A DNA stretch of 64,000 nt from B30-G6 sp964633115 (GTDB lineage Bacteria; Desulfobacterota; Desulfobacteria; Desulfobacterales; B30-G6), in contig CAZWEO010000008.1 in assembly GCA_964633115.1 (NCBI GenBank), forward strand, positions 1 to 64,000, read 5' to 3'. Within the stretch, counting starts at the first letter, position 1. The number at the start of each line of letters is the position of its first letter. Below are positions 11,269-20,348 of this stretch, one piece after another. A model generated the notes under the pieces. The model was given only the letters and a program-made list of their open reading frames with translations, did no database searches and was not told the origin of the DNA. The position numbers and the translations under genes were made by a program.

Positions 11269-11588
11269 CTATAGCTTCCTGAAATGGCTCTGTTTAAATC
11301 TTACTTATAATACGGTCGGTGCGACCTTAACAATCATGAATCTTACTGCATCTAGTACATCTGTACAAGAAATATGCCAAATAAAATCGTTTCACGATTT
11401 TATGAATCGCGACAATGCCTTTCGCCCTCGGGCGAAAGGCATTGTCGCTCCAAAGCATAAGCTAGTTCAACCTATGGTTGTCGGGTTTATACAACTTGCT
11501 TTGTGGTATGGTTTTTATTGACAATACAGGTGTTTTCAAATAGATTTGGTATCGTTAAACAACCTTCCATTCTGGCCAAGGATTCGTC
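11269..11588. other. 320-bp intergenic region between divergent genes
   Basis: This lies between the start of the FN3-like gene (minus, 11268) and the TPR lipoprotein (plus, 11589), so it must contain both promoters. The only clear structure is the two-hairpin element at 11381-11448. I see no protein-coding signal. Confidence 0.6.
11381..11448. repeat. Two-hairpin REP-like element, copy 1
   Basis: Hairpin 1 pairs ATAAAATCG (11381-11389) with CGATTTTAT (11395-11403). Hairpin 2 pairs the 19 bases at 11409-11427 with 11430-11448 (core CCTTTCGCCC/GGGCGAAAGG). The same two hairpins occur in the same order at 62502-62559, and a decayed copy lies at 20349-20395. Confidence 0.8.
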
Positions 11589-11951
11589 ATGAAATTTCGT
11601 ATTGTATTGATAACGCTCCTTTCCCTGATGCTTCTGAGTTGTGCATCCGCACCTGATAAAGCTCCCGATGTAGACCTGACCGAACAGGCATTCGAAGCAA
11701 TATCCACGGGTGATTTCAAAAAGGCCGAGGCACTCCTTGAAGTCGCGCTTTCCATAAATCCGAATAATCCCTTTGCCATACTGAACATGGGGGTCGTATA
11801 TCAGAATACCAACCGGATTGAAAAGGCCAGAGAACAATACGTCAAAATAATTCTTATAAATTCAAAGGAAACAGTATTGAGAAGCAATGTCAAGGAGATG
11901 GAAGGCAGATCGCTTGTCGATATCGCTAAGCAAAATTTAGAAAATTTATAG
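11589..11951 (+). CDS. TPR-containing lipoprotein
   Basis: This 120-residue protein has a type II signal peptide (MKFRIVLITLLSLMLLSC, lipobox LLSC with Cys18). One to two TPR-like helical repeats follow, at about residues 32-100 (AFEAISTGDFKKAEALLEVA, NPNNPFAILNMGVVYQNTNR, IEKAREQYVKIILIN). It is probably an envelope lipoprotein that acts as a protein-interaction scaffold. It stands alone between a divergent FN3-like gene and a convergent small gene. TPR lipoproteins of this size often serve surface-assembly or pilus systems, but nothing here links it to a partner. Confidence 0.8.
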   Translation: MKFRIVLITLLSLMLLSCASAPDKAPDVDLTEQAFEAISTGDFKKAEALLEVALSINPNNPFAILNMGVVYQNTNRIEKAREQYVKIILINSKETVLRSNVKEMEGRSLVDIAKQNLENL

Positions 11952-12024
11952 CAGGCTTCCTAAATCATCAATAATTAAAAGGTGCTACGGTAGGTGTATG
12001 ATGTGATGGTTTGGGGCCCAAATA

Positions 12025-12261
12025 TTATTTTCGTCTCACTATCAGTAATCCAACCAAACCTGCCCCAAATAAAAGGCCGAATGTCAATAATTGTTGGTCT
12101 ATCCGAATTGATTCTTGCGATTTTTGAGTAAGTACATCACTGGATGCGATCTGTTGTAACGCAGATGAAGGATCCAAGTATTCATTTTCTAGCCTCGCCG
12201 CATATCCGATAATACCTATCAGAACGATGAAGAGAAAAGCTATGATAAATATTTTTTTCAT
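12025..12261 (-). CDS. Small two-helix membrane protein, function unknown
   Basis: The frame encodes 78 residues with an N-terminal hydrophobic segment (MKKIFIIAFLFIVLIGIIGY), a polar middle of about 35 residues and a C-terminal helix (LTFGLLFGAGLVGLLIVRRK). The ATG at 12261 follows AT-rich DNA and has no strong Shine-Dalgarno. The helix plus RRK end resembles the tails of the FN3-like proteins nearby, so it could be a small envelope protein. I do not recognise a family. It is supported by its membrane-protein composition rather than by a motif. Confidence 0.5.
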   Translation of the reverse strand: MKKIFIIAFLFIVLIGIIGYAARLENEYLDPSSALQQIASSDVLTQKSQESIRIDQQLLTFGLLFGAGLVGLLIVRRK

Positions 12262-12814
12262 TTATATAAAATTTGATCGTATATGATTTAGCTATCCAAT
12301 GACACAGTAACAATTCACTGTGAAGACTAACTGCACATTCGATGCCAGAATTGCATCACACATATCGAATCGATATTACTAATATTTTCAGGCAGTAAAG
12401 TGTTGATCTATTCTGTAAAGCAACATAAATGTGAAGTGTTTTACACAAATTCTATGTAATTTTTTTCTCTTTTTTAGAAATAATTACAAGAATTTTGCCT
12501 GTGATGTTTTTTTTTGGATATGAAATCACCTTCTGGGTCGCGGTTAAAGATGATCTATGATTCGTTTGAGTGTCTGGAATGAGTTGAGAATTTGCTATCT
12601 GATTTGTCCAAAAGCGTCAAGCGAAAATTAATTTTTCATAACGATAGACAGACACAATCCAATAAAATAAAGGTATCGGCGCTTACAACCTGGCACGTAT
12701 CGGATAGCCATTGAACCAAGGCATCCAGATATATTTGTGCATATAAAAATAACGGGTATTGCCTTGATGCGATTCCGAGTTTAGGATGCCGCCTGCCTTA
12801 CTTGGTATAATTTT
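12262..12814. other. 553-bp intergenic region without a visible gene
   Basis: Both strands were read and no frame with a start, a Shine-Dalgarno and a protein-like composition was found. It separates the minus-strand small membrane protein from the plus-strand MFS gene, so both promoters should lie here. There are no clear inverted repeats. Confidence 0.5.
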
Positions 12815-14017
12815 TTGGGATGGTCTTTTATTTTAACATTAAAATCGACACGGCATAAATCATCAATACTTACCGCGCTGATCATGGCCACCGTATCCGC
12901 CATGATGTCGACCCACCTATACACCCCTAGCATGCCGTATCTGAGTGACTATTTCCAAACAACACCGGCGGTGGTCAAATTATCCCTGAGCCTGAATGCC
13001 CTGGCCTTTGGATGCATGCAGATTGTCTATGGCCCATTGTCTGACCGCTTTGGGCGGCGACCAATTATGCTGCTCGGCATGGTCGGTTTTTCCGGGGCTA
13101 GCCTTATTTGTGCGGCGGCCCAATCCATCTCACAATTGATTGTCATGCGTATCGGACAAGGCCTTTTCTCGGCTGCTGAAGCCGTGCTGGTGTACGCCAT
13201 TATCCACGATTATTTTGAAGACGCGGATATGGTCCGTGCTCTGGCCATCTACGGTATGGCAGTTGCACTGGCCCCGGCAACCGCACCGATCATCGGTGGC
13301 TATATCCACATTTGGTTGGGGTGGCGTTTCAATTTCATACTGATTGCCCTAATCGGAGTTCTCACTACCCTGCTTATTTGGCGGGTACTGCCAGAAACAT
13401 CCACACCCCGAGGATCTGACATCCGTCCCAGCCAGATTTTACGTGATTACGGAAACCTAATCCAAAATGGGCAATTTATGAACTATGCCGTCATGACCGG
13501 TGCGGGTTCCGGATTCATCATGGCCATGGTGACATCCGGTCCGTTTATCCTGATTTCATATCTGGGTGTGCCTGTTCAGTATTATGGTCTATTTATGCTG
13601 GGGCCGGTATCAGCCTACATAATCTCCAACCTAATCACGCGCCAATTGGTGGGTCGATTTGATGTGGCTACCATATTAAAAACCGGAATCGGCATTGCCG
13701 CCATTGGTGCCATTAGCCTGGCTGTGATGGTATTTAGCGACCATGTTTCCATTGCCGGCCTGGTTTCGATATTCGCATTGATGCTATTCGGCTTGGGACC
13801 TGTGTGGGCGATTGCACCCATGAAAGCCCTCAATACCACTGATCGTCCCACAGGAATCGCATCGGCCATGATCAATACGGTTCCCATGATCATGGGTGCC
13901 CTGGCTGCTCTGAGCCTAAGTATATTTCACGACAACACGGCCCGACCCCTGGCCGGAACCATTCTGGGCCTGCTGTTAATCGCGGTAATATCGTATGTTG
14001 CCGCAGCCAGGCGATAG
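12815..14017 (+). CDS. MFS drug-resistance transporter, Bcr/CflA type
   Basis: This 400-residue inner-membrane protein has twelve predicted helices. TM1 carries HLYTPSMPYLSDYF, close to the D-MYLPALP motif of the Bcr/CflA (DHA1) drug:H+ antiporters. The loop 2-3 motif A is GPLSDRFGRRPIML, and a TM5-like segment reads ALAPATAPIIGGYIH. It probably exports a small toxic compound using the proton gradient; the substrate cannot be told. The frame opens with TTG at 12815; the first in-frame ATG (before ATVSAMM) would cut into TM1, so the TTG or another upstream non-ATG start is likely. The stop at 14017 is followed by a decayed copy of the 39128 palindrome arm. Confidence 0.85.
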   Translation: MGWSFILTLKSTRHKSSILTALIMATVSAMMSTHLYTPSMPYLSDYFQTTPAVVKLSLSLNALAFGCMQIVYGPLSDRFGRRPIMLLGMVGFSGASLICAAAQSISQLIVMRIGQGLFSAAEAVLVYAIIHDYFEDADMVRALAIYGMAVALAPATAPIIGGYIHIWLGWRFNFILIALIGVLTTLLIWRVLPETSTPRGSDIRPSQILRDYGNLIQNGQFMNYAVMTGAGSGFIMAMVTSGPFILISYLGVPVQYYGLFMLGPVSAYIISNLITRQLVGRFDVATILKTGIGIAAIGAISLAVMVFSDHVSIAGLVSIFALMLFGLGPVWAIAPMKALNTTDRPTGIASAMINTVPMIMGALAALSLSIFHDNTARPLAGTILGLLLIAVISYVAAARR

Positions 14018-14025
14018 GCGGCACT

Positions 14026-14055
14026 TTAGGGACGTTGTTAACTTTTAAACTAATT
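14026..14055. repeat. Single decayed arm of the 31-bp palindrome family
   Basis: TAGGGACGTTGTTAACTTTT followed by AAACTAATT matches the left arm at 39128-39158 with about three differences, but no matching right arm follows. It is probably a remnant of the same intergenic element. Confidence 0.6.
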
Positions 14056-14101
14056 GCGGCTTCGATTCGCATGAGCGCCACCGAAGCGGGCGTCATATCA
14101 A

Positions 14102-14943
14102 ATGATCCAGCTTGATGGTAAAACCGGCGTTATTCTCGATAAGACCATATTTTACGCAACTTCCGGCGGGCAGCCTCACGATCTCGGGATCATCAACGAC
14201 GTAAGCGTCATAGATGTATTTGAGAATCAAGACCACCAGGTCGTACACGTACTAGAACAACCAATCCAAGGTCCCCAGGCCGTGTGTGTACTCAATTGGG
14301 TAAGACGCCTGGACCACATGCAGCAGCATACGGGCCAGCATCTTCTGTCTCAAGCCTTCCTGCAGATTATGGATGCCAACACTGTTGCGTTTCACTTGGG
14401 GGAGCAAAGTGCCACCATCGACGTGGACAAACTCAACCTCGATACCGGGACCATCCACCAGGTCGAAGAACTATGTAATCAAATCATCTTTGAAAACCGA
14501 GAAGTTCTCGTTCATGTAGTCGGCCGCGAGGAACTTCACCGCTATCCCACTCGCAAGCCACCCAAGGTTGAAAATCACATCCGGATCATCGAGATCAAGG
14601 ATTTTGATCAAAANNNNNNNNNNNNNNNNNNNNNNNNNNNNNNNNNNNNNNNNNNNNNNNNNNNNNNNNNNNNNNNNNNNNNNNNNNNNNNNNNNNNNNN
14701 NNNNNNNNNNNNNCACCCAAGGTTGAAAATCACATCCGGATCATCGAGATCAAGGATTTTGATCAAAATCCCTGCGGCGGCACCCACTGCGCGCACACTG
14801 GCGAAATCGGTCTGATAAAAATCTGGCGACACGAAAATTACAAGGGCGGTACTCGCATCCATTTTAAATGCGGCTATAGAGCATTGAGAGACTACCAGCA
14901 TAAAACTGAGATTCTCAAGCAGCTGTCAAGCACAAGGCCTTAA
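14102..14943 (+). CDS. alaX: Alanyl-tRNA editing protein, AlaX editing domain (interrupted by a 100-N gap)
   Basis: After removing the N run and one 55-base overlap the frame is 228 residues. It contains TSGGQPHD, the zinc-site HTGQH (as in the AlaRS HxxxH) and the second zinc motif NPCGGTHCAHTGEIG, so all metal ligands of an AlaX trans-editing deacylase are present. The protein hydrolyses Ser- or Gly-mischarged tRNA-Ala. Full AlaX proteins begin about 15-20 residues earlier, and the only in-frame ATG is at 14102, so the N-terminus looks short. The frame stops after EILKQLSSTRP, where long AlaX forms continue with a coiled coil and a DHHA1 domain. A DHHA1 remnant lies 2 bases downstream in another frame. 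It may work as a short AlaX-M type enzyme or be decaying. Confidence 0.75.
14614..14713. other. Assembly gap (100 N) with identical 55-base flanks
   Basis: Bases 14559-14613 and 14714-14768 are the same 55-mer. Collapsing 155 bases restores an uninterrupted AlaX frame of 229 codons running through the NPCGGTHC zinc motif, so no sequence is probably missing. Confidence 0.92.
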
Positions 14944-14944
14944 T

Positions 14945-15211
14945 TTGCTGAGCAACTTAATTTTAGAAAGATCTTCTACCACCGTTATATTGTTCGGAAC
15001 ATCTGTCCAGAATAAAGCCCAGCTTCTGTTTCAAAGTTCCTCTGACCTTAATCTCGATTTGCGTGGGCTAATGCAGAAAACCTGTACAACCATCGACGGA
15101 CGTGGTGGTGGGAAAGCGCACAAAGCCCAGGGCGGTGGACCCTCAACCGATAGGCTCGAACAGGCCTTGGCAGTTGCAGAAAAGGAAATCATCGCAACCA
15201 TGAAGGGTTAA
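14945..15211 (+). pseudogene. DHHA1-domain remnant of a long-form AlaX
   Basis: The frame (TTG at 14945) encodes 88 residues that match the C-terminus of long AlaX/AlaRS: VILFGTSVQNKAQLLFQ, DLNLDLRGLM, then GRGGGKAHKAQGGGP, the glycine-rich DHHA1 signature. It is shifted by one base relative to the AlaX frame and lacks the coiled-coil region of roughly 100 residues that normally lies between. This points to an internal deletion with a frameshift in an ancestral AlaX-L gene. Confidence 0.75.
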
Positions 15212-15222
15212 TCCATAAAAAC

Positions 15223-15281
15223 AATATAGGGGAGACCCATGCAAGCGAGAAACACACTATTACATGGACCTCCCCTATATT
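15223..15281. terminator. Long hairpin between convergent genes
   Basis: The arm 15223-15241 (AATATAGGGGAGACCCATG) pairs with 15263-15281, with one or two mismatches and a 21-base loop. It sits between the plus-strand AlaX remnant and the minus-strand FRG gene and could end transcription from both sides. There is no strong T-run, so it may instead be a repeat element. Confidence 0.55.
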
Positions 15282-15288
15282 TATTCTA

Positions 15289-16077
15289 CTATGATTTTGG
15301 GCTGTAGTGACGCTTGAGCCAACGACTCAAGCCACCCAGTCCGGGGAAAAGAACGCGCTCAGTGATATTAGACTGATCCAACTTATCGCGGATCTCCCAT
15401 TTCAACTCGCTCGGAATGATAATTTTGCGATACAGATCCGGATAATTGGAAACCCATACGTCCATGATTTCTTTCGGATCTGACATGATCGAAAACATCG
15501 CATATTGATTGACAATGCGATCATCCACGGATGGGGGTTCAAAAAACAGCACCACACAGGTATCCGACAGATCTGCCAGTTCTTCCAATGAGATAATTTG
15601 CTTAGACAACATCTCCACCGTAAAGATATTGGCACCCTCTGCCTGCAGGTCCAGGCGCAAATTTTCCGGTAGCAATCGATGGGTCTTAACGTAATTGACC
15701 GCCCAGATGACGCCATCTTTATTCATCTCATCCACACTGGCCGTAGCAAAATGCATGGCCACAAAAGGTGAATAGGTCCAATCCATCAGCCGGGTTGGGA
15801 GGCCATAGTGCTGAGCCACAGTCAGCCACTCCCATATAGAGTCTCTTTTAACTGTGCTCCGATGAGCATATTTTTTAAAATTTCTGAGCAGGTGACGCTC
15901 GAGTTGTTCAAAATTACCCCCCAACCGGATTAATGCGGTCTCTAGCGCATAGTTCACATTAGACATGCCCCGGAATGTGCATCGTGACCGGTACCGACCA
16001 ATCTGCTCGTCCCAAGCATCTTCAAATAACCAGTCATGTAACTGGTTCCAACTTTGTGCCCGCAGCTCATTTACCAT
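15289..16077 (-). CDS. FRG-domain protein
   Basis: This 262-residue protein carries a complete FRG domain: FRGMSNVNYALETALIRLGG at about residues 35-54, LLRNFKKYA, then WEWLTVAQHYGLPTRLMDWT at about 86-105 and SPFVAMHFAT. The domain is named after its Phe-Arg-Gly motif. It occurs in many bacterial proteins of unknown activity, several of them near phage-defence or phage genes. It is soluble, with no signal peptide. It starts 39 bp after the stop of the SpoIIE phosphatase gene, so the two are probably co-transcribed. That suggests a signalling or stress-response link, but this is inference. Confidence 0.85.
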   Translation of the reverse strand: MVNELRAQSWNQLHDWLFEDAWDEQIGRYRSRCTFRGMSNVNYALETALIRLGGNFEQLERHLLRNFKKYAHRSTVKRDSIWEWLTVAQHYGLPTRLMDWTYSPFVAMHFATASVDEMNKDGVIWAVNYVKTHRLLPENLRLDLQAEGANIFTVEMLSKQIISLEELADLSDTCVVLFFEPPSVDDRIVNQYAMFSIMSDPKEIMDVWVSNYPDLYRKIIIPSELKWEIRDKLDQSNITERVLFPGLGGLSRWLKRHYSPKS

Positions 16078-16116
16078 GAGTTCACTCTTTTTTTTATTGG
16101 ATAGGTTTCGTTTGGA

Positions 16117-17790
16117 TTATACTTTCGTTGCTGTATGAGGACTTAGAGTCTCAACTTTTACGATCACTGCGGTAATATCGTCTTCTGTCCGGGTACCTTT
16201 GGCATACTTCCTGAGAACATCGAACACTGCTTTTAAAATTTCCGAAGCACTGTTCTCTGATTTCTCCCGGAGTACCTGATAAATGGGATCTTTACCGATG
16301 CGTTCGCCTGCGAGATTTTCTGCTTCCCAAATGCCATCTGTACCTAGCAAAATGATTTGTCCGGCCGCCAGATCATCGAGTGTATAGCTCTCATATTGCC
16401 ATTCTGCCTGTACACCCAGCGCCAGTCCGGCGCCCTTTAATTCGTCAAACGAATCAGTTGCCGGATTATAGCGCACGGCTGGATCATGACCGGCCCGTAC
16501 CCACTCAAGCGAACCTTGTTGCGTGTTTATCAATAGGAAAAACAGGGTCATAAAATCACCCGAGTATTCCACATCCTGGGCCAACAGGGTATTGACGTCG
16601 GTAATCACCTGGGCGGCACTACCGGGGATAGATGCCCGTTGTCGCAAGGAGGCCCGTACCGTCGCCATGAGCAGAGCCGAAGAAATCCCATGCCCGCTTA
16701 CATCACCCACGGCCACACCGCTAACAGATTTACCATCTGCTTTAACCGAAATAAAATCATAGTAATCCCCGCCGGTTTCGTCGCAGTAAACACTGCGTCC
16801 GGCCAGATTCAATCCATTGATGCGGATGTTTTTTCTGGGCACCAGGTTCTGTTGGATCTCCTTGGCCATGGTCAGGGAATGCCGGATGCGATCACGCTCC
16901 TCCAAGCCCCGTGACATGGCATTAATCACATCGCCGGTGTACCCTATTTCATCATTGGATGTCACCTGTACCCGGCTCTTAAAATCCCCGTTTTTAATAT
17001 TTCGTAACACCTGGATGATATTTTCAAATGGTTTGGTCAAGTTGCTGCTCACCAGAAATACCACCCATAACCCCACCACAAAGAAAATCATTATTTCAAA
17101 CTTGATGGCTTGGATCAGTTGAGGAAGCTGTGGATGAAACCCAGATGCTTTTGAATATATTTTGGACACATCGGCATATAGCGCCAGTAGTGGTACGACA
17201 TTGATGGCCAGCATGAGCGCCAACAGGCGCGTTCGGATCCGAATCCGTAATGTTTTCTCTGTCGTTGATAATCCCCCTTTGGAAAAAAAGTAGTGGACCA
17301 GACGCCGCTGGAATACGAATTCAAGCACAAAGAATTCAATGGTCACGGTAATAAAACCGGTGAAAAGATTCAGGAAAAATGCCTCTTCAATGGCCATTGG
17401 GTCAGCGCCCAACTTCCAGAGCCCACCCGCAAATGTACATCCAGCCAACAACCAGACAATAAACGCCATACTGATCAAGAAAAACGGTTCATTTAAGAGC
17501 CGCTGCCGGGCCTGTAGGGTTACATTTTTCAGGTTGGTTATATTTTGAGACAAATTTTCCAGGTATATTCGAATGGGCCGCTCGTAGATTATGGTAATAA
17601 TTGTGGGAACAATAAATGACAGGGGTATAAATACGAAACCGACCCGATGGATCAATTCCAATGTTGTCGGATCGATCAGACCTTCTGAACGTTTCAGGTT
17701 CATGGCAATCACCATGATGCCGCAGGTATTGGCAATGATATTGGAAATCAACAGAGCGTTCTTGAGGCGAAATACTGTAAATCTTGTCAT
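16117..17790 (-). CDS. Membrane HAMP-SpoIIE (PP2C-type) serine phosphatase, RsbU-like
   Basis: This 557-residue protein has an N-terminal membrane region of about six helices (residues 5-250), a HAMP linker after the last helix (LTKPFENIIQVLRNIKNGDF, DEIGYTGDVINAMSRGLEER), a short coiled segment (AKEIQQNLVPR) and a SpoIIE domain. Metal-binding motifs of the PP2C fold are present: GGDYYD, GDVSGHG, GTDGIWEA and TEDDITAVIVK. Such proteins sense a signal through the membrane and dephosphorylate an anti-sigma-antagonist, freeing a sigma factor or another partner-switching target. No RsbV/RsbW or sigma gene is adjacent, so the target is elsewhere. The FRG gene follows by 39 bp. Confidence 0.88.
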   Translation of the reverse strand: MTRFTVFRLKNALLISNIIANTCGIMVIAMNLKRSEGLIDPTTLELIHRVGFVFIPLSFIVPTIITIIYERPIRIYLENLSQNITNLKNVTLQARQRLLNEPFFLISMAFIVWLLAGCTFAGGLWKLGADPMAIEEAFFLNLFTGFITVTIEFFVLEFVFQRRLVHYFFSKGGLSTTEKTLRIRIRTRLLALMLAINVVPLLALYADVSKIYSKASGFHPQLPQLIQAIKFEIMIFFVVGLWVVFLVSSNLTKPFENIIQVLRNIKNGDFKSRVQVTSNDEIGYTGDVINAMSRGLEERDRIRHSLTMAKEIQQNLVPRKNIRINGLNLAGRSVYCDETGGDYYDFISVKADGKSVSGVAVGDVSGHGISSALLMATVRASLRQRASIPGSAAQVITDVNTLLAQDVEYSGDFMTLFFLLINTQQGSLEWVRAGHDPAVRYNPATDSFDELKGAGLALGVQAEWQYESYTLDDLAAGQIILLGTDGIWEAENLAGERIGKDPIYQVLREKSENSASEILKAVFDVLRKYAKGTRTEDDITAVIVKVETLSPHTATKV

Positions 17791-18078
17791 CTTACTGCCT
17801 TATTTGCTGAATTAGATCGAAGCAATGAGCGGTAAGCCTTGAGCTGCTCATCGCATAGGGCTTATTGCCTTGGGCTGGATACCACCGCATACTATGACAA
17901 CTGGTGCCGCAGCACAAGTACCATTTTAATCCATATGGAGTCAGTCATGGCATCATTTTTATTGCATAATATGCTTCAATGCCTATATTTGACTTTGATT
18001 TTTATCCGACCTAAATTGAGCGTTTTAAATTTTAAGAAGATTTTAATTCCCAAAATTTGAATAGGAGCATTCTAATAG

Positions 18079-19476
18079 ATGAGTAGCCAGAATTCACCGA
18101 TTGCCTCACCCTTTACCATCAGCAATATCCGGCTATTCATTGCTTTTCGTATATTCTTCAATGCTCGGTTTTATTATCCGGTCTTTACAATTCTCTTCAT
18201 CGACTTCGGGCTGACAGTGTCCCAGTTTGCGCTCATGAATGCCGTTTGGGCCGCCACCATTGTCGTCATGGAGGTTCCTTCCGGTGCCCTGGCGGACATA
18301 TGGGGCCGTCGCAATCTATTAATCCTTGCCAGCGTTCTCATGATTATTGAAATGGTTTTGCTCTGCGTTGTACCACGGGGTTATTCCGGCCTTCTCTTCA
18401 CGGTTTTTCTCATCAACCGGGTGCTCAGCGGCACAGCCGAAGCCGCCGCCAGTGGGGCTGATGAGGCCCTGGCTTACGATGCCTTAAAGGCCGCTGGGGG
18501 CGAATCACAATGGCGGCATGTTCTGGCGATGCAGATGCGGTTGCAATCGATAGCCTTCATCATTGCCATGTCCCTGGGGGCTGCCATTTATGACCCGGCT
18601 TTCATGCAACGTGTCTTCAGCTGGATCGGTTTAGATATCAAACTCACATTGGGCCATACCATCCGCTTTCCCATCTATTTGACCCTATGTATGGCCTTCA
18701 TCACCCTGTTTGTCACCCTGCGGATGAAGGAGCTCAACGTCACAACGGGTGATGCCTGCGGGCCCTTGGAGCAGTGCGGCCAAAGCGTCAAGGAGATTTT
18801 TAGCCAGACACTCCAGGCCGGCCGTTGGATCCTGGTAACGCCGTGGGCCCTGGTCGTTATCGCCGCTGGATTCCTTTTCGACGGCATCATTCGCATGGTC
18901 ATCACATTAACAAGTCAGTATTATCGTCTGATTGAAATCCCCGAAGCAACATTCGGCATCATAGGCTCCCTGCTGGCAGGGTTGGGTTTAATCATACCCC
19001 GCATTGCCATGAAGATGACCGATCGTTTCACGCCGCGCATGAACCTGCTCAGCATCGCGATCACCACCATCATCGGGCTGGTGGGCATGTCTTTTTTCAA
19101 ACCCATCATCGGCTTGGTTCCGGCCATCATACTTTTTAGTGGCATGTATATGACCGGTTTCTTTGTCAGCAATTATCTGAACCAAATCACGCCTTCCAGC
19201 CATCGGGCTACGGTACTGAGCTTCAAAGGCCTGTCCTTTAATCTTTTCTACGGGCTATTGGGGGTACTCTACTCGGTTCTGCTGGCCTGGCTGAAACCAC
19301 GGACATCAAGCTTAAATCCGGATATCGACACGCAACAGTTAGAGGGCCTTGTTTTTATCGAATCGTTTCAGTGGTTCCCGTGGGTTTTTGTAATTGGTCT
19401 GATAGTTTTCCTCATCTTCGGGGCGTACCAGCTTCGATCTTCCACAATGCATAAGCAGGTAAATCCAGACAGCTGA
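18079..19476 (+). CDS. MFS transporter
   Basis: This 465-residue, twelve-helix inner-membrane protein has the MFS loop 2-3 motif GALADIWGRRNLLI at about residues 72-85. The half-way region (after ELNVTTGD) is a cytoplasmic loop of typical length. AGGAG lies about 13 bases before ATG 18079. The substrate is unknown. The family includes sugar, drug and metabolite carriers, and the sequence is not of the Bcr/CflA type seen at 12815. It is the first gene of a likely four-gene plus-strand run, with the DMT transporter starting 19 bp after its stop. Confidence 0.8.
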   Translation: MSSQNSPIASPFTISNIRLFIAFRIFFNARFYYPVFTILFIDFGLTVSQFALMNAVWAATIVVMEVPSGALADIWGRRNLLILASVLMIIEMVLLCVVPRGYSGLLFTVFLINRVLSGTAEAAASGADEALAYDALKAAGGESQWRHVLAMQMRLQSIAFIIAMSLGAAIYDPAFMQRVFSWIGLDIKLTLGHTIRFPIYLTLCMAFITLFVTLRMKELNVTTGDACGPLEQCGQSVKEIFSQTLQAGRWILVTPWALVVIAAGFLFDGIIRMVITLTSQYYRLIEIPEATFGIIGSLLAGLGLIIPRIAMKMTDRFTPRMNLLSIAITTIIGLVGMSFFKPIIGLVPAIILFSGMYMTGFFVSNYLNQITPSSHRATVLSFKGLSFNLFYGLLGVLYSVLLAWLKPRTSSLNPDIDTQQLEGLVFIESFQWFPWVFVIGLIVFLIFGAYQLRSSTMHKQVNPDS

Positions 19477-19495
19477 AGAAAGGAAACAAACCTAT

Positions 19496-20341
19496 ATGGG
19501 TTCCGAAGTATTAGCAATTACCTATGGCATCGGTTCAGCCATTTTCTGGGGAACCGGGGATTTTAGCGCCGGCTTTGCCTCTAAGAAAAGCGGCGTTCTT
19601 GCTGTTGTACTTTTTTCGCAACTTGTCGGGGCCGTGCTTCTTTTTTCTTTGGCGCTCTATATTTCCGACCCTTTTCCGCCCATTCGGCATATGATTTACG
19701 GATCATTGGCCGGGCTTGTAGGGATTCTCGGTTTGATTGCACTCTATGTAGGTCTTTCTCGGGGTCGCATGGGCATCGTGGCACCCTTATCAGCAGTGGT
19801 AACGGCATTGATCCCCATTGGGGTTTCCTTTTTCAAGGAAGGGCTTCCGGCTACGAGCAAACTGCTTGGTTTGGGATTGGCTTTGTTTTCTGTTTGGCTA
19901 CTCTCTTACGCCAAGGGTGACAATGGCAATTATCGATTCTCTGAACTGACACTTCCCTTACTGGCGGGACTCGGCTTTGGTCTGTTCTTTGTCCTCATCG
20001 ATAGTGCCAGTCAGGAATCAGTACTGTGGCCCTTGGTAGGTACCCGCTGTATGTCGCTGCCCTTGGTTCTGATATTATTTCTTTTAAAGTCCGATACCCG
20101 GATTCCTGCAAAGAATCAATTGCCCTTAATTGCCATGGCCGGTGTTTTCGATGTTCTCGGTAACCTCTTCTTTGCCTTAGCCACCCACATCGGCCGGCTG
20201 GACATTTCGGCAACCCTCTCGTCTCTATATCCAGCAACAACTGTTTTTCTGGCCTGGTTGGTCATTAAGGAACGCTTGCGGCCACAGCAATGGGCTGGGG
20301 TAGGTGTGGCGCTTGTGGCCTTAATCCTCATCGCGAGTTAA
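19496..20341 (+). CDS. EamA/DMT-superfamily transporter
   Basis: The protein has 281 residues and ten predicted helices made of two EamA repeats (FWGTGDFSAGFASKKSG near the N-terminus; the second half ends YPATTVFLAWLVIKERLRPQQWAGVGVALVALI). The YP-x-x-T-x-x-x-A ... KE-R ending is the hallmark of the second EamA repeat. It is an inner-membrane exporter or carrier for amino acids or other metabolites, substrate unknown. AAAGGA lies before ATG 19496, and it is spaced 19 bp from the MFS gene, so the two are translated from one transcript. Confidence 0.85.
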   Translation: MGSEVLAITYGIGSAIFWGTGDFSAGFASKKSGVLAVVLFSQLVGAVLLFSLALYISDPFPPIRHMIYGSLAGLVGILGLIALYVGLSRGRMGIVAPLSAVVTALIPIGVSFFKEGLPATSKLLGLGLALFSVWLLSYAKGDNGNYRFSELTLPLLAGLGFGLFFVLIDSASQESVLWPLVGTRCMSLPLVLILFLLKSDTRIPAKNQLPLIAMAGVFDVLGNLFFALATHIGRLDISATLSSLYPATTVFLAWLVIKERLRPQQWAGVGVALVALILIAS

Positions 20342-20348
20342 ATTGCTG

